Positions 1-11,770 are shown, counted from the stretch's first letter. The stretch is DNA of 64,000 bases from Cephalotus follicularis (GCA_001972305.1 BDDD01000434.1:1-64000), one strand, 5' to 3'. Program-made: numbers and translations. The notes: a model not told the origin generated them from the letters alone.

Positions 1-107
1 GACTTAAATGCGTAATGCCTTTTTATTACTCCGGGCTCTATCGATTTTATTACAATCGTACACGCACCAATTTCATAATAATTATTTATGAAATTCGGGG
101 CGTTACA
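1..107 (-). mobile_element. Start of a Ty3-type LTR, minus strand, cut by the window edge
   Basis: Read on the minus strand, a TGTAACGCCCCG start lies at 107 and runs leftward out of the window. The next ~100 bases resemble the first bases of the Gypsy-2 LTR: an AT-rich block, then GAGCCCGGAGTAATAAAAAG against GAGCCCGAATTAATAAAAAG. The bases to its right on the minus strand are not a polypurine tract, so this is more likely the outer edge of an element or solo LTR than an internal boundary. The other end and its TSD lie outside the window. Confidence 0.55.
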
Positions 108-691
108 ACACATGTCCCTTAACATCAAAATCTCATAAGCCTTCCTTTCCTTGCTTGACAAGTGTCCCACAATCCATTTAATTCCTCCTCAAGTGACATA
201 AAACTGAGAATTCTGCACCTGACATAGGTCAAAGCGTCGATGCTTTCTCCCCAAGCGTCGCCGATCATGGGCTTATCCTGAGTTCTTCAAATTACTTCCC
301 GACTAAAGCACTGACGCTTTCTAGTAAGTGTTGCTGGCTTGAGGGGTTTGTCCAATATGCCGTTGCACTGGTTCAAATCTCCGTTAGAAGGGTTCCAAGA
401 GTGGCCGGTTTACCACCAAAGCGTCGACTCTTTACCTGGAACCGTCAGCGCTTAAGCTACAATTTCCATTCCAAAGCAATAACCAAATTCAGTTTTCCTC
501 CGGGGGCGCTGCCCCCGAGCCCCTGCCCGCAGTTCGGGCAGCGGGATCCCCCGTTCGGTCACTGGGGAGCAGTAATACCGCACCCCCCGAGCGTAAGGTC
601 ATACTACGGGTCCCTTGAAATATTTTCCAATTACACAATAGCAATCATATTTCCATAATTAATATCATTAATGAAAATTCGGGTCATTACA
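108..691 (-). mobile_element. Family X LTR, copy A (partial, inverted)
   Basis: On the minus strand this starts TGTAATGACCCGAATTTT at 691. Its first ~140 bases match, inverted, the start of the LTR at 26312. A later stretch (about 110-170, minus) resembles 29490-29540 of another family X copy, including AAGGGACATGTGT. It carries GC-rich inverted-repeat-like sequence at 500-560 and several GCGTCGACGC-type words (about 236, 264, 421). It appears to have inserted two bases upstream of the copia primer binding site and was then cut at 107 by another LTR. No coding sequence was recognised. Confidence 0.5.
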
Positions 692-785
692 CATTTGGTA
701 TCAGAGAGGTTGTTTATTATTTATCATAATTGAAATAGACTGATCTACGGCAACCTTTTGATGTTTTAATGACAATAAGCCTGAT
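692..785 (+). other. Copia primer binding site and leader
   Basis: TGGTATCAGAG at 696-706 is the usual plant LTR-element primer site, complementary to the 3' end of initiator tRNA-Met. The ~80 bases after it are AT-rich leader. The sequence breaks at 785 where Gypsy-1 inserted and resumes at 10696 in the first codons of the copia gag, so this is taken as the 5' leader of that copia element. Its own 5' LTR is not visible and presumably lies left of the window, displaced by the family X insertion. Confidence 0.6.
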
Positions 786-3369
786 TGTAATATCTCGTTT
801 CTATGTTGACATGTTTATATATTTATTTATTTGGCATCATATCCTTTTTGACTTATGCTATGGTTTGTGGACCTTTTTGATTTTTGCATGAATTATGTTA
901 TTTTTGTTTTCTGGGCACAAAGCGCCGACGCTCTCTTTAGAACCGCCGACGCTTTGGCTGCTGGGTGGCACGTTGACGCCTAAACGTGTGACTTCGACGC
1001 GTTTTGTATTTAAGTGCTTAACCGTCGACGCTTTAAGTAATAAGTCGACGCTTTGTTCGGCTTTCCATATCAGTTTGGACGGTGACAGTGTTTTTGGAAG
1101 GGTGGATTCTTTCCTTTTTCTGGCTATCCGATTTCCTTAGGTGTTAGACGCGTTTTGGTTAGTATGGAAATGTCCTAATATACTGATTTTGACAATTAAA
1201 AATACGGATTTCGCATTTAACCAGACAAAATTCTTTTAAAAGCATAAACTCTTTTCTGCACTTTTTACAAACAAACAGCAACTTGCAACACGATTTTCTA
1301 CACTGATTTCGACGTTTTCTGGAGGTAATTTCTAAACGAAAATTGTAGTTCATACTATGTAGTTTCTGTATCATCTTTTAATTCGTGTTAAAACCGACTA
1401 TAACGTGATTTTAAGCATGATTTACGAGGTCTGTTGAAACTAAATTTCTGCTATGTTCATTCATGGGTTTTATGCATGATTTGTAATTTTGATGATTAAA
1501 AAAATTGGAAATCATGTCATTGATGTATGTATACATATGTATACTACTGTTTTACGGATTATACACCGAAAAAGTCAGAATATAATTCATGATTTGGTAA
1601 ACTATTTTAAAACCATATTTTGACATGAAAACACTATGCTAAACTTGTTATTTTCATGATTTCGTGTTTGTAATCACTATACTGATAATTACAGACTCAT
1701 ATGACATGTTTTTAGGTTTGGTTATAGCTATTATAACTTCTGAATATGGAAAATCTGAATTGTCCATGGAATTGAAACTGCTTTCTGCTGTTGGTATGTT
1801 GTGTCTGACTCAAACTGTCGACGCTTTTATTCTAAGCGTCGCCGCTTTGTGTTGTTTTATGCTTTAGTCTGTCGACTCTTGGCTCGACGCTTTGTCCCTT
1901 TTTGCTATTAAACCGTCGACGCCTAGGAACAAACGGTCGACGCTTTATGACAGTTTTGGATGTTTTGGTTTCTTTTATGTTACATGATGTTGAGCTTATA
2001 TGTTTAGGTCTTAATATCATTCCTGGTGGAGTTTAGGACACTTCTAGGATACTTTTGTCCGGTATTCGTATTTGTTTAGATTGTTCGATCAGCTAAGGTA
2101 CGGATTTTCTTCTCTTTGGCTTATTCCTTCAAAATGAATTAAAATATGTTTTTGTACGGATTCTTCATTCTTTGGTACTCCTTCGATTAAACTTCTTTAA
2201 ATGATGACTTTGTTCGTTTTATTGAACGGATTATGTTTCTAGTTTTATTAGAAATAAAATTTATAATTTGATTAGATATTCTCATTTTGATAATGATATT
2301 ACTGAAATGAATTTTAGTATTGTTACATCGGATAATGGTTTTGATATGAGTGTTTTTACTATCAAAAATATTAACATGGCTTCCACTTTCGGAGTATGTT
2401 AACTTCAGATACAGTTAAGATTTTGTTTTCAGATAAGATCAGAAATTGTTTAGAAATTATTTAAATTGTTTTAGATTAAAACAATATTTTAGCATAATAA
2501 CATACAGAGAAAAACCCTACCTATGAGGTATCATAGGCATGTTCTTTGGCAGGGAGGACATGACACCTACCGTGGCGGTGTGATCGGTCTACGGCGTCTC
2601 TTTTAGATATGTATCCTGAGGGTAGGATATGGATCCTTTTGAGGCATATGAGTATACTCTAGTTATTGATAGAATTCAGAAATTCAGTATTTGGGATTGT
2701 TTGTGTAGTGTCGTACACGACTTTTCCGTCAGAGCATATGGGCCTCACGAACCCCTTGCACCTATATATGTATGTAGGTCAGAAATTCTCTGTTATGGAA
2801 TTATGAATCAGATAATGTTTTGAATTATGGATATCCTGTTTTTTGCAAGGTTATGATGATTTTATAACTGATTGCTTTTAAATATTCTGTTTTACTTTTC
2901 AAGAATATTTACTATGTTATTTACTGAATTTAAAGTTCAAATTATTTTGTTTACCCTTTACTGTTTTAATTCCTTATCCGTACTGAGGTTTGCTCAGCCA
3001 TATTTTTTTTTCTATGCGGCAGGTTTTCAGGAGCATGGGGGAAATATGTGACGAGAGTTACCCATTTGTCAGAGGATTATCTAGGAGTTGGTCCTTGTGT
3101 TTTCCAGTAGGATCAGATTAGTTTTCAGTAAAAACATTTTCAGATTCTGGCTTTGTTTCTATTACTGTTTCAGTATTTGGATATCGGATTATGATCCGTA
3201 TTTGTTTATGATTTGTTAAAGTTTGCAGACTCTGTTTTATATCATATTATTATAAGATATGCTTTCAGACCACCACATCCGTTTCGTATCAGTCTTTTGT
3301 TTAAGCTTTCCATTATGATTCAGTTTGGTATTATGACTTGTAAGGACTCCCACCATCGGGGGTGTTACA
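786..3369 (+). repeat. Gypsy-1 5' LTR
   Basis: 2584 bases, TGTAATATCTCG start and GGGGGTGTTACA end. Near-identical to 8106-10690. Two clusters of CpG-rich words (GCCGACGCT, CGTCGACGCTTT, GCTCGACGCTTTG and variants) lie at about 915-1060 and 1812-1950. Short open frames inside it are mirrored in the other LTR and show no retroelement or host domain, so they are not called as genes. Confidence 0.95.
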
Positions 3370-3374
3370 GATTG

Positions 3375-3386
3375 TGGTATCAGAGA
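3375..3386 (+). other. Gypsy-1 primer binding site
   Basis: TGGTATCAGAG lies five bases after the 5' LTR end. This is the standard plant primer site pairing with initiator tRNA-Met. Confidence 0.85.
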
Positions 3387-3542
3387 GTTAGGTTTTGTTT
3401 CCTTAGAAGACCTGACTAGGTTTGACCTGTGAGATTGGGTAGACACTGGGTTAGGACTTCTTCGTTACGATATTTTGATATGTCTTTCGTTTTGACCTTC
3501 TGACTTCTTTGCCTTTCTCTTGTCTTGGATTTTGTTGCGTAG

Positions 3543-4640
3543 ATGGCACGAATGAGGAACACCCCTCAGAGGACCGAACCAGTTGTGGCTCAAGATGGAG
3601 TAAGAAATGAGCCTGTAATTGACAATATGGTTCGACAGGCTGTGGCTCAGGAAGTGAACCGAGTAATGCAACAACAGCGAAATCATGAACAGGGTCGTCG
3701 TGAACAAGTAGCTGAAGAGAATGTACCCGTTGATGCTCATCCAGCTAGGGGAGCTAGGGACCATCCTGATACTCCAGTTCATGTATGGCTGGAAAGGTTC
3801 CAAAAACAGAGACCGCGTTCTTTACTTCGGCGCCAACACCAGTGAAGGCTGAGCATTGGATTGCTCATTTGGAGAAGATTTTTGATGTGCTGGAATGCGG
3901 TGACAATCAGAAGGTTAAGTTGGCAGTATATAAGCTGGAAGGTGATGCCCAGACATGGTGGAAGACCTTGAAGGCAGCTAAGGGTGGAGGTTTTTTCGAG
4001 ACCTTGTCTTGGTCTGATTTTTGTGAGATCTTTTATCAGCAGTATTTTCCCACTGCTGATAAAGAGACTTATGCTAGGGAGTTCCTGATAACCATACAGA
4101 AGGAAGATGAATCTGTTACTGAGTTCTTAGCACGGTTTACCAGATTAGCGGGCTTTGCGGGACCTGCAGCAGGGTCAGCAGCGGACAGGCAGAGAAATTT
4201 AAATGGAGGTTGCATTACCAGCTTAGGGGTAAGCTGATTAACTCAAGGTTTGCAGATGTGTCAGAGGTTACAAACGCCGCGAAGAACATAGAGATGGAAA
4301 GGTTGGATTTTCAGGCTGCTCGTTTAGAAGGAGAAAAGAAGAGAAATAGGGGAGACTCTCAGGGCCAAAATTCGGGGAAGCAGAATAAGGGTCGAAATGG
4401 TAAGCAACAAAATAAGAATACTGGTGGGGGTAAACCCAATGTTCAGATTGCACAGTGTGAGACTTGTGGGAAGAGGCATCCGGTTGGGACTTGTTATAAA
4501 GCTACGGGGGCATGCTTTGTGTGCGGACAGCAGGGCCATCGTTTCATGGATTGCACAAACCCTCGGGCAAAGGAGAGGAAAGGTAATGGCGGAGACGCGG
4601 GACAACGCAATGTAGGTGGCCGAGTCTTTGCTTTGACCAC
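3543..4640 (+). pseudogene. Gypsy-1 gag (capsid and zinc knuckle), frameshifted
   Basis: Gag would package element RNA into cytoplasmic virus-like particles. The likely start is the ATG at 3543 (MARMRNTPQ...). A first frame runs to about 3795, and a second frame carries the retrotransposon gag core (EHWIAHLEKIFDVLECGD, then WWKTLK, then FYQQYFP) from about 3790 to 4200. A third frame, which continues into pol, holds a lysine/glycine/asparagine-rich linker and zinc-binding motifs CETCGKRHPVGTC (4457 on) and CFVCGQQGHRFMDC (about 4513-4554). Two frameshifts (near 3790 and 4200) break the gene. The zinc knuckle CX2CX4HX4C is intact. Confidence 0.85.
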
Positions 4641-6801
4641 TCATCAGGCAGCAGGTGCTCCAGGTACTGTTTCGGGTTCTGTTTCTGTTTGTGGTCGTAG
4701 GACTTATGTTTTGTATGATACTGGATCGACTCACTCTGTAGTAGCGAGATCTTTTGTTCGGCATCTTGGGGTGCCATCTCTATCTTTGGATCCAGCTTTG
4801 GTTCTTTCGACCCCTATGGGTACATCTGTTATGATATCTAAATGTTTTCGTGCTTGTCCTATCTCTTTTGATGATCGTGTTTGAGATGCTGATCTTTTTC
4901 CGATGGTTATGTATGACTTCGACGTGATTCTTGGCATGGATTGGTTAGATCGCCATCGTGCCACGATTGACTGTCACACTCGGAGGGTTTTGTTTGGGGA
5001 TGTGGATAGACCTGATTTCATTTATCAGGGTTCACAGTCGAGAAAAGAAGTTAAGATGATTTCTTCTCTGAAGGCTAGAAAGATGGTAGCTAAGGGTGCT
5101 GAGGGTTACCTAGCTGTTGTAAAAGACGTCTCTAAGAATGAACCTCGCCTTGAGAACTATCCGGTTGTTAGAGAGTTTTCAGATGTGTTTCTGGAGGAGT
5201 TACCGGGTTTGCCACCGCAACGGGAAGTGGAGTTTACCATCGAGCTCATTCCCGGAGCGGCACCAATATCTAAAGCACCTTACAGAATGGCACCGTTAGA
5301 ATTGCAAGAACTGAAGGAGCAATTGCAAGAATTGTTGGATCGGGGTTTTATCCGGCCTAGTGTTTCACCGTGGGGAGCTCCGGTTCTTTTTGTCAGGAAG
5401 AAGGGTGGGTCTATGAGGTTGTGCATAGACTACAGAGAGCTAAATCGGATCACTATTAGAAATAAATACCCATTGCCTAGGATTGATGACCTTTTTGATC
5501 AACTCCAAGGTGCCCGGTATTTTTCTAAGATCGATTTGAGATCGGGTTATCATCAACTGCTGGTGAAAGATGATGACATAGGTAAGACTGCTTTTCGTAC
5601 ACGGTATGGACATTATGAATTTCTGGTGATGCCATTTGGACTTACAAATGCACCGGCAGTCTTTATGGATTTAATGAATCGGGTGTTTCATAAATACTTG
5701 GACAAGTTTGTGATCGTGTTCATTGATGACATTCTTGTGTATTCCAAGTCAGCAGAAGAACATGAAGCTCAACTTTGGATAGTGCTGGGTATTTTGAGGA
5801 AGAATCAGCTTTATGCGAAGTTTTCGAAATGTGAATTCTGGTTGGAGCAAGTAACATTTTTAGGCCATGTGGTTACAGCAGATGGTATTAGTGTAGATCC
5901 TGCAAAGGTTGAGGCTATTACCAAATGGCCGAGGCCTACTACAGTGACGGAAGTTAGGAGCTTTTTGGGTCTGGCTGGCTACTATAGACGGTTTGTGGAG
6001 GGCTTCTCCTCCATAGCCTTGCCACTGACACAACTTCTAAGAAAAGGAGCCAAGTTTGTGTGGAACCAAGAAAGGGAAGCAAGTTTTGAGAAATTGAAGA
6101 ACGGTCTGGTGTCTGCACAGATTCTTCGATTACCGTCTGGGTCGGGGGGATACCAGATTTACAGTGATGCTTCCAAGAAGGGTTTGGGATGTGTTCTTAT
6201 GCAGCATGGACATGTGATAGCATATGCTTCAAGACAGTTGAAGCCTTATGAAGTGAATTACCCTACACATGATCTGGAGTTAGCAGCTGTGGTTTTTGCA
6301 TTAAAGATCTGGAGGCACTATTTGTATGGAGAAACTTGTGATGTCTTCACTGATCACAAGAGTCTCAAGTACATCTTCACGCAAAAGGAATTAAACATGC
6401 GGCAGAGGAGGTGGTTGGAGCTTTTGAAGGACTATGACCTAAACATTCAGTACCACCCCGGTAAAGCAAATGTGGTAGCAGATGCTTTGAGTAGGAAGAG
6501 TTCTGGAAGTGTTGCGGCTTTGCTTACTCAGCCGCAACTGATAGCAGATATGGAACGTTTGGATTTGAATTTGTTTGTTCGGGGTTCTGGTGGTTATATG
6601 GCTAATATGAGTATAGAGCCTACCCTTATATCTCGGATTAAGGCGGCTCAGAGTGATGCTGGTGAGCTATGGGCCTTAGTCCAGAATGTTGATGAGGGCA
6701 AGCAGACAGAGTTCCGTGTGGATGAGCATGGAGTGATCTGGTTGGGTAGTCGGTTGTGTGTGCCGGCAAATACTACTATCAGAGATGCCGTTTTATCTTA
6801 G
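4641..6801 (+). pseudogene. Gypsy-1 protease, reverse transcriptase and RNase H
   Basis: The aspartic protease active site is seen as LYDTGSTHSVV near 4713. A TGA at 4882-4884 interrupts the frame, where the family pattern suggests an original CGA. The frame then runs openly to 6801. RT begins about residue 128 of that stretch with [17 protein letters not shown] and LCIDYRELN, and the catalytic [10 protein letters not shown] is at about residues 273-282. RNase H follows with [11 protein letters not shown], the [14 protein letters not shown] stretch and TDHKSLKY, ending near DALSRK. Key residues of RT and RNase H look intact. The TAG at 6799-6801 stops it before integrase, in the same frame. 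Confidence 0.92.
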
Positions 6802-8052
6802 GCGCACAGTTCTTCGTTCGCTATACATCCAGGTTCTACAAAAATGTATAGGGACTTGAAGCGGAATTTCTGGTGGAATGGAATGAAGAGGGATGTAGCA
6901 GAACATGTTGAGAGGTGTCTGACCTGTCAGCAGGTTAAGATTGAGTACCAACGAGCCAGTGGATTGTTATAGCCCTTGGAGGTTCCAGTTTTGAAATGGG
7001 AGAGCATAGCAATGGACTTTGTTACAGGATTGCAAAGGACGTTTAAGAAGAATGATGCCATCTGGGTAGTGGTGGATCGTTTGACTAAATCAGCACATTT
7101 CTTGGCTATCCGGGAGAACTTCTCTGTAGACCGGTTGGCGGAAGTTTTTCAGCAAGAAATTGTGAGACTACATGGGACTCCTGTATCCATTGTTTCGGAT
7201 AGGGATCCTCGTTTCACATCTAGATTTTGGAAGGGATTTCAGAAAACTTATGGAACACGGCTCAATTATAGTACAGCTTTTCACCCACAGACAGATGGAC
7301 AGTCGGAGAGGACCATCCAGACTTTGGAGGACATGCTGAGGTCTTGTGCTTTAGAGTGGGCAGGAAACTGGGATGATTATTTGAGCTTGGTGGAGTTCGC
7401 GTATGATAATAGTTGGCATGCTAGCATTCGGATGGCTCCATTTGAGGCACTGTATGGGGGAAAATGTCGGTCTCCGTCATGTTGGGATGAGGTTGGCGAG
7501 AGAGCTATTGAAGGTCCTGAGCTAGTTCAGATCACTACTGATAAAGTGACTGTAGCTAGAGAAAGACTGAAAGCAGCTCAATCCCGACAGAAGAGTTATG
7601 CAGACAAACATCAGAGGGAATTGGAATTTAGAGTTGGTGAACACGTGTTTCTGAAAGTTTCACCATGGAAAGGAGTTCGGAGGTTTGGGCTGAAGGGAAA
7701 GTTGAGTCCACGGTTTATTGGACCATTTGAAATTTCGGAAAAGGTTGGAGCGGTTGCTTACCGGCTAGCTTTGCCTCCATAGTTATCTCATGTTCATAAC
7801 GTGTTCCATGTGTCTATGTTGAGGGGTTACCAGTACCATCCCTTGCACGTGGTTCACTACCCTTTTGATCGCGTTCGCGAGGACTTGTCTTGCGATGAGG
7901 AGGCTGAGGCTATTTTGGACAGACAGGAGAGGGTTACTCGTAGTAAGACTATCCCTTTTGTAAAAGTCTTATGGAAGAATCATCCCGAAAGCGAAGCTAC
8001 TTGGGAGTTGGAGGAGCATATTCAGGAGGAATATTCTTGCCTGTTTGAGTAA
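6802..8052 (+). pseudogene. Gypsy-1 integrase with C-terminal chromodomain
   Basis: Integrase inserts the cDNA, and the chromodomain of chromoviruses is thought to steer insertion to heterochromatin. The HHCC zinc finger ([11 protein letters not shown] ... CLTCQQVK) is at about 6820-6950. The DDE core shows MDFVTGLQ, then VSDRDPRFTSRFW, then [15 protein letters not shown]-type module (FIGPFEISEKVGAVAYRLALPP) precedes a TAG at 7780. The same frame continues with NVFHVSMLRGY and a chromodomain-like end (IPFVKVLWKNH...EATWELEEHI) to the stop at 8052. In-frame TAGs near 6971 and 7780 and the one at 6799 all look like CAG-to-TAG-type changes. Confidence 0.9.
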
Positions 8053-8087
8053 GGTATGTGTATGGTTATGATTTCGGGACGAAATCC

Positions 8088-8105
8088 TTTTTAAGGGCGG
8101 GTGGA
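8088..8105 (+). other. Gypsy-1 polypurine tract
   Basis: AAGGGCGGGTGGA directly abuts the 3' LTR start at 8106, after TTCGGGACGAAATCC, the conserved lead-in found before the polypurine tract in this clade. It would prime plus-strand DNA synthesis. Confidence 0.8.
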
Positions 8106-10690
8106 TGTAATATCCCGTTTCTATGTTGACATGTTTATATATTTATTTATTTGGCATCATATCCTTTTTGACTTATGCCATGGTTTGTGGACCTTTTTGA
8201 TTTTTGCTTGAATTATGTTATTTTTGTTTTCTGGGCACAAAGCGCCAACGCTCTCTTTAGAACCGCCGACGCTTTGGCTGCTGGATGGCATGTCGACGCC
8301 TAAACGTGTGACTTCGACGCGTTTTGTATTTAAGTGCTTAACCGTCGACGGTTTAAGTAATCAGTCGACGCTTTGTTCGGCTTTCCATATCAGTTTGGAC
8401 GGTGACAGTGTTTTTGGAAGGGTGGATTCTTTCCTTTTTCTGGCTATCCGATTTCCTTAGGTCTTAGACGCGTTTTGGTTAGTATGGAAATGTCCTAATA
8501 TACTGATTTTGACAATTAAAAATTCGGATTTCGCATTTAACCAGACAAAATTCTTTTAAAAGCATAAACTCTTTTCTGCACTTTTTACAAACAAACAGCA
8601 ACTTGCAACACAATTTTCTACACTGATTTCGACATTTTCTGGAGGTAATTTCTAAACGAAAATTGTAGTTCATACTATGTAGTTTCTGTATCATCTTTTA
8701 ATTCGTGTTAAAACCAACTATAACGTGATTTTAAGCATGATTTAGGAGGTCTGTTGAAACTAAATTTCTGCTATGTTCATTCATGGGTTTTATGCATGAT
8801 TTGTAATTTTGATGATTAAAAAAAACTGGAAATCATGTCATTGATGTATGTATACATATGTATACTACTGTTTTACGGATTATACACCGAAAAAGTCAGA
8901 ATATAATTCATGATTTGGTAAACTATTTTAAAACCATATTTTGACATGAACACACTATGCTAAACTTGTTATTTTCATGATTTCGTGTTTGTAATCACTA
9001 TACTGATAATTACAGACTCATATGACATGTTTTTAGGTTTGGTTATAGATATTATAACTTCTGAATATGGAAAATCTGAATTGTCCATGGAATTGAAACT
9101 GCTTTCTACTGTTGGTATGATGTGTCTGACTCAAACAGTCGACACTTTAATTCTAAGCGTCGCCGCTTTGTGATGTTTTATGCTTTAGTCTGTCGACTCT
9201 TGGCTCGACGCTTTGTCCCTTTTTACTATTAAACCGTCGACGACTAGGAACAAACGGTCGACGCTATATGACAGTTTTGGATGTTTTGGTTTCTTTTATG
9301 TTAAATGATGTTGAGCATATATGTTTAGGTATTAATATCATTCCTGGTGGAGTTTAGGACACTTCTAGGATACTTTTGTCCGGTATTCATATTTGTTTAG
9401 ATTGTTCGATCAGCTAAGGTACGGATTTTCTACTCTTTGGCTTATTCCTTCAAAATGAATTAAAATATGTTTTTGTACGGATTCTTCATTCTTAGGTACT
9501 CCTTCGATTAAACTTCTTTAAATGATGACTTTGTTCGTTTTATTGAACGGATTATGTTTCTAATTTTATTAGAAATAAAATTTATAATTTGATTAGATAT
9601 TCTCATTTTGATAATGATATTACTAAAATGAATTTTAGTATTGTTACATCGGATATTGGTTTTGATATGAGTGTTTTTACAATCAAAAATATTAACATGG
9701 CTTCCACTTTCGGAGTATGTTAACTTCAGATACAGTTAAGATTTTGTTTTCAGATAAGATCAGAAATTGTTTAGAAATTATTTAAATTGTTTTAGATTAA
9801 AACAATATGTTAGCATAATAACATACAGAGAAAAACCCTACCTATGAGGTATCATTGGCATGTTCTTTGGCACGGAGGACATGACACCTACCGTGGCGGT
9901 GTGATCGGTCTACGGCGTCTCTTTTAAATATGTATCCTGAGGGTAGGATATGGATCCTTTTGAGGCGTATGAGTATACTCTAGTTATTGACAGAATTCAG
10001 AAATTTAGTATTTGGGATTGTTTGTGTAGTACCGTACACGACTTTTTCGTCAGAGCATGTGGGCCTCGCGAACCCCTTCCGCCTATATATGTATGTATGT
10101 CAGAAATTCTCTGTTATGGAATTATGAATCAGATAATGTTTTGAATTATGGATATCATGTTTTTCGCAAGGTTATGATGATTTTATAACTGCTTGCTTTT
10201 AAATATTCCGTTTTACTTTTCAAGAATATTTACTATGTTATTTACTGAATTTAAAGTTCAAATTATTTTGTTTACCATTTACTGTTTTAATTCCTTATCC
10301 GTACTGAGGTTTCCTCAGCCGCGTTTTTGTTTCTATGCGGCAGGTTTTCAGGAGCATGGGGGAAACATGTGACGAGAGTTACCCATTTGTCAGAGGATTA
10401 TCTAGGAGTTGGTCCTTGTGTTTTCCAGTAGGCTCAGATTAGTTTTCAGTAAAAATATTTTCAGATTCTGGCTTTGTTTCTATTATGGTTTCAGTATTTG
10501 GATATCGGATTATGATCCGTATTTGTTTAGGATTTGTTAAAGTTTTTAGACTCTGTTTTATATCAGATTATTATAAGATATGCTTTCAGACCACCACATC
10601 CGTTTTGTATCAGTCTTTTGTTTAAGCTTTCCGTTATGATTCAGTTTGGTATTATGACCTGTAAGGACTCCCACCATCGGGGGTGTTACA
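8106..10690 (+). repeat. Gypsy-1 3' LTR
   Basis: 2585 bases, TGTAATATCCCG to GGGGTGTTACA, near-identical to 786-3369 with scattered substitutions. Several of the CpG-rich words differ between the two copies (for example CGTCGACGC against CGTCGACGG near 8343), as expected if methylated CpGs mutate faster. The TSD CTGAT follows at 10691-10695. Confidence 0.95.
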
Positions 10691-10695
10691 CTGAT

Positions 10696-11770
10696 AGTAT
10701 GCCACCATGTTTTGATGGAAATGATTATAGTCAATGGAAAATTAAAATGACTACCTTTATACAATCTCTTGATTATGATCTTTGGGTTATAATTGTTTTT
10801 GGTCTATAATTTCCAAAAGAAAATGTATCTAATTCAAGAATTAGATATAATGAGAAAGAAAATGAAATGTTAAGCATAAATGCGAAGGTTAAACATTTGA
10901 TGTTTTGTGCTTTGAATTCTAATGTGTTTGATCGTATTTCATCTTGTATTCTGGCCAAAGAAATATGGGATAAGTTAGAACATATCTATGAAGAAAATGA
11001 TTGTGAAGTAACAAGTTTGTGTCTAATGGCAAGAGAAGTATCCGAAAGCGAAAGCGATGAAGAAGATGCAAGCAAAGAAGGAAATGAGGTAAGCTACGAT
11101 GAATTCATAGAAGTTGTAGATATGTATACTTTGATTATTTCTTCTTTAAATAATAATATTAAATGTTTGACTGTTGAAAACAATGAACTAAAAATGAATA
11201 TTTCTTCGATGAATGAAAATGAATCTAAAAAGGAAGAAATGTGATTGTTGAAAAAAAGAAATTAGTTGTTTATCTAAAGAAAATGAATCCTTGAAAAATG
11301 AAGTAGATATCGTAAATATATCTTTAGAATTATCAACTGATTTTAAGGAAGAAAATAAAAAACTTAAAATTGAAGTAGACGCGCTAAAGAAAACGTTTTC
11401 AAAATTTTCTAGTAGTAGTGATAAATTAGATAAGCTACTTGGTGTTCAAAGATGTGTTTTCGATAGAGCCAGTTTAGGCTTTGACGAAATGAACAAGGTT
11501 AAACATTTTGAAAATTTGTTAGATAGAAAGAAAAGTGATAATGTTGTTTCTTGTAATTTTTGTGGAAAAAATGGACATATAGCTAGTAAATGTTGGAATA
11601 AAAAGCATGTAGTTTCTTGTAATTTTTGTGGTAAAATTGGACACGTATCAAGTGTTTGTTGGCATAGAAAGTATATTATAAAAGTTAAAAAGTTTTGGGA
11701 TCTGAAAGGAACTATACCAACTAACCTTAAAGGACCCAAAGTCATTTGGGTACCAAAGAAATCAACATGA
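10696..11770 (+). pseudogene. Copia gag, broken and shortened
   Basis: The frame opens inside the gag N-terminal domain common to plant copia elements (PPCFDGNDYSQWKIKM), and the first codons lie across the Gypsy-1 insertion. It meets a stop at 10807 and resumes with KHLMFCALNSNVFDRISSC and AKEIWDKLEHIYE. The text then jumps directly to SLCLMAREVSESESDEE, suggesting that part of the usual gag middle is missing. An acidic coiled-coil-like stretch (11100-11450) follows, with a frameshift/stop near 11243. Two zinc knuckles, CNFCGKNGHIASKCW and CNFCGKIGHVSSVCW, sit at about 11552-11665. Two knuckles in tandem, nearly duplicates of each other, suggest a local duplication. Confidence 0.82.

Larger units (their letters stand above)
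786..10690 (+). mobile_element. Gypsy-1: full-length Ty3/gypsy chromovirus (Tekay/Del-like)
   Basis: Two LTRs of 2584 and 2585 bases (786-3369, 8106-10690) flank a 4.7-kb interior with primer site, gag, protease, RT, RNase H, integrase and a C-terminal chromodomain-like segment, then a polypurine tract. LTRs begin TG and end CA. The TSD CTGAT is exact at 781-785 and 10691-10695. The target is the 5' part of the copia gag. Structure is complete but the polyprotein has two gag frameshifts and several in-frame stops, so the copy looks non-autonomous. The LTRs differ by scattered substitutions and one net indel base, implying a fairly recent insertion compared with the copia host. Confidence 0.95.

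Noticed and set aside
3237..3446. Small frames spanning the end of the Gypsy-1 LTR
   Set aside because: They overlap the LTR boundary and primer site. Parallel frames exist at the 3' LTR but diverge immediately, so there is no coding signal.
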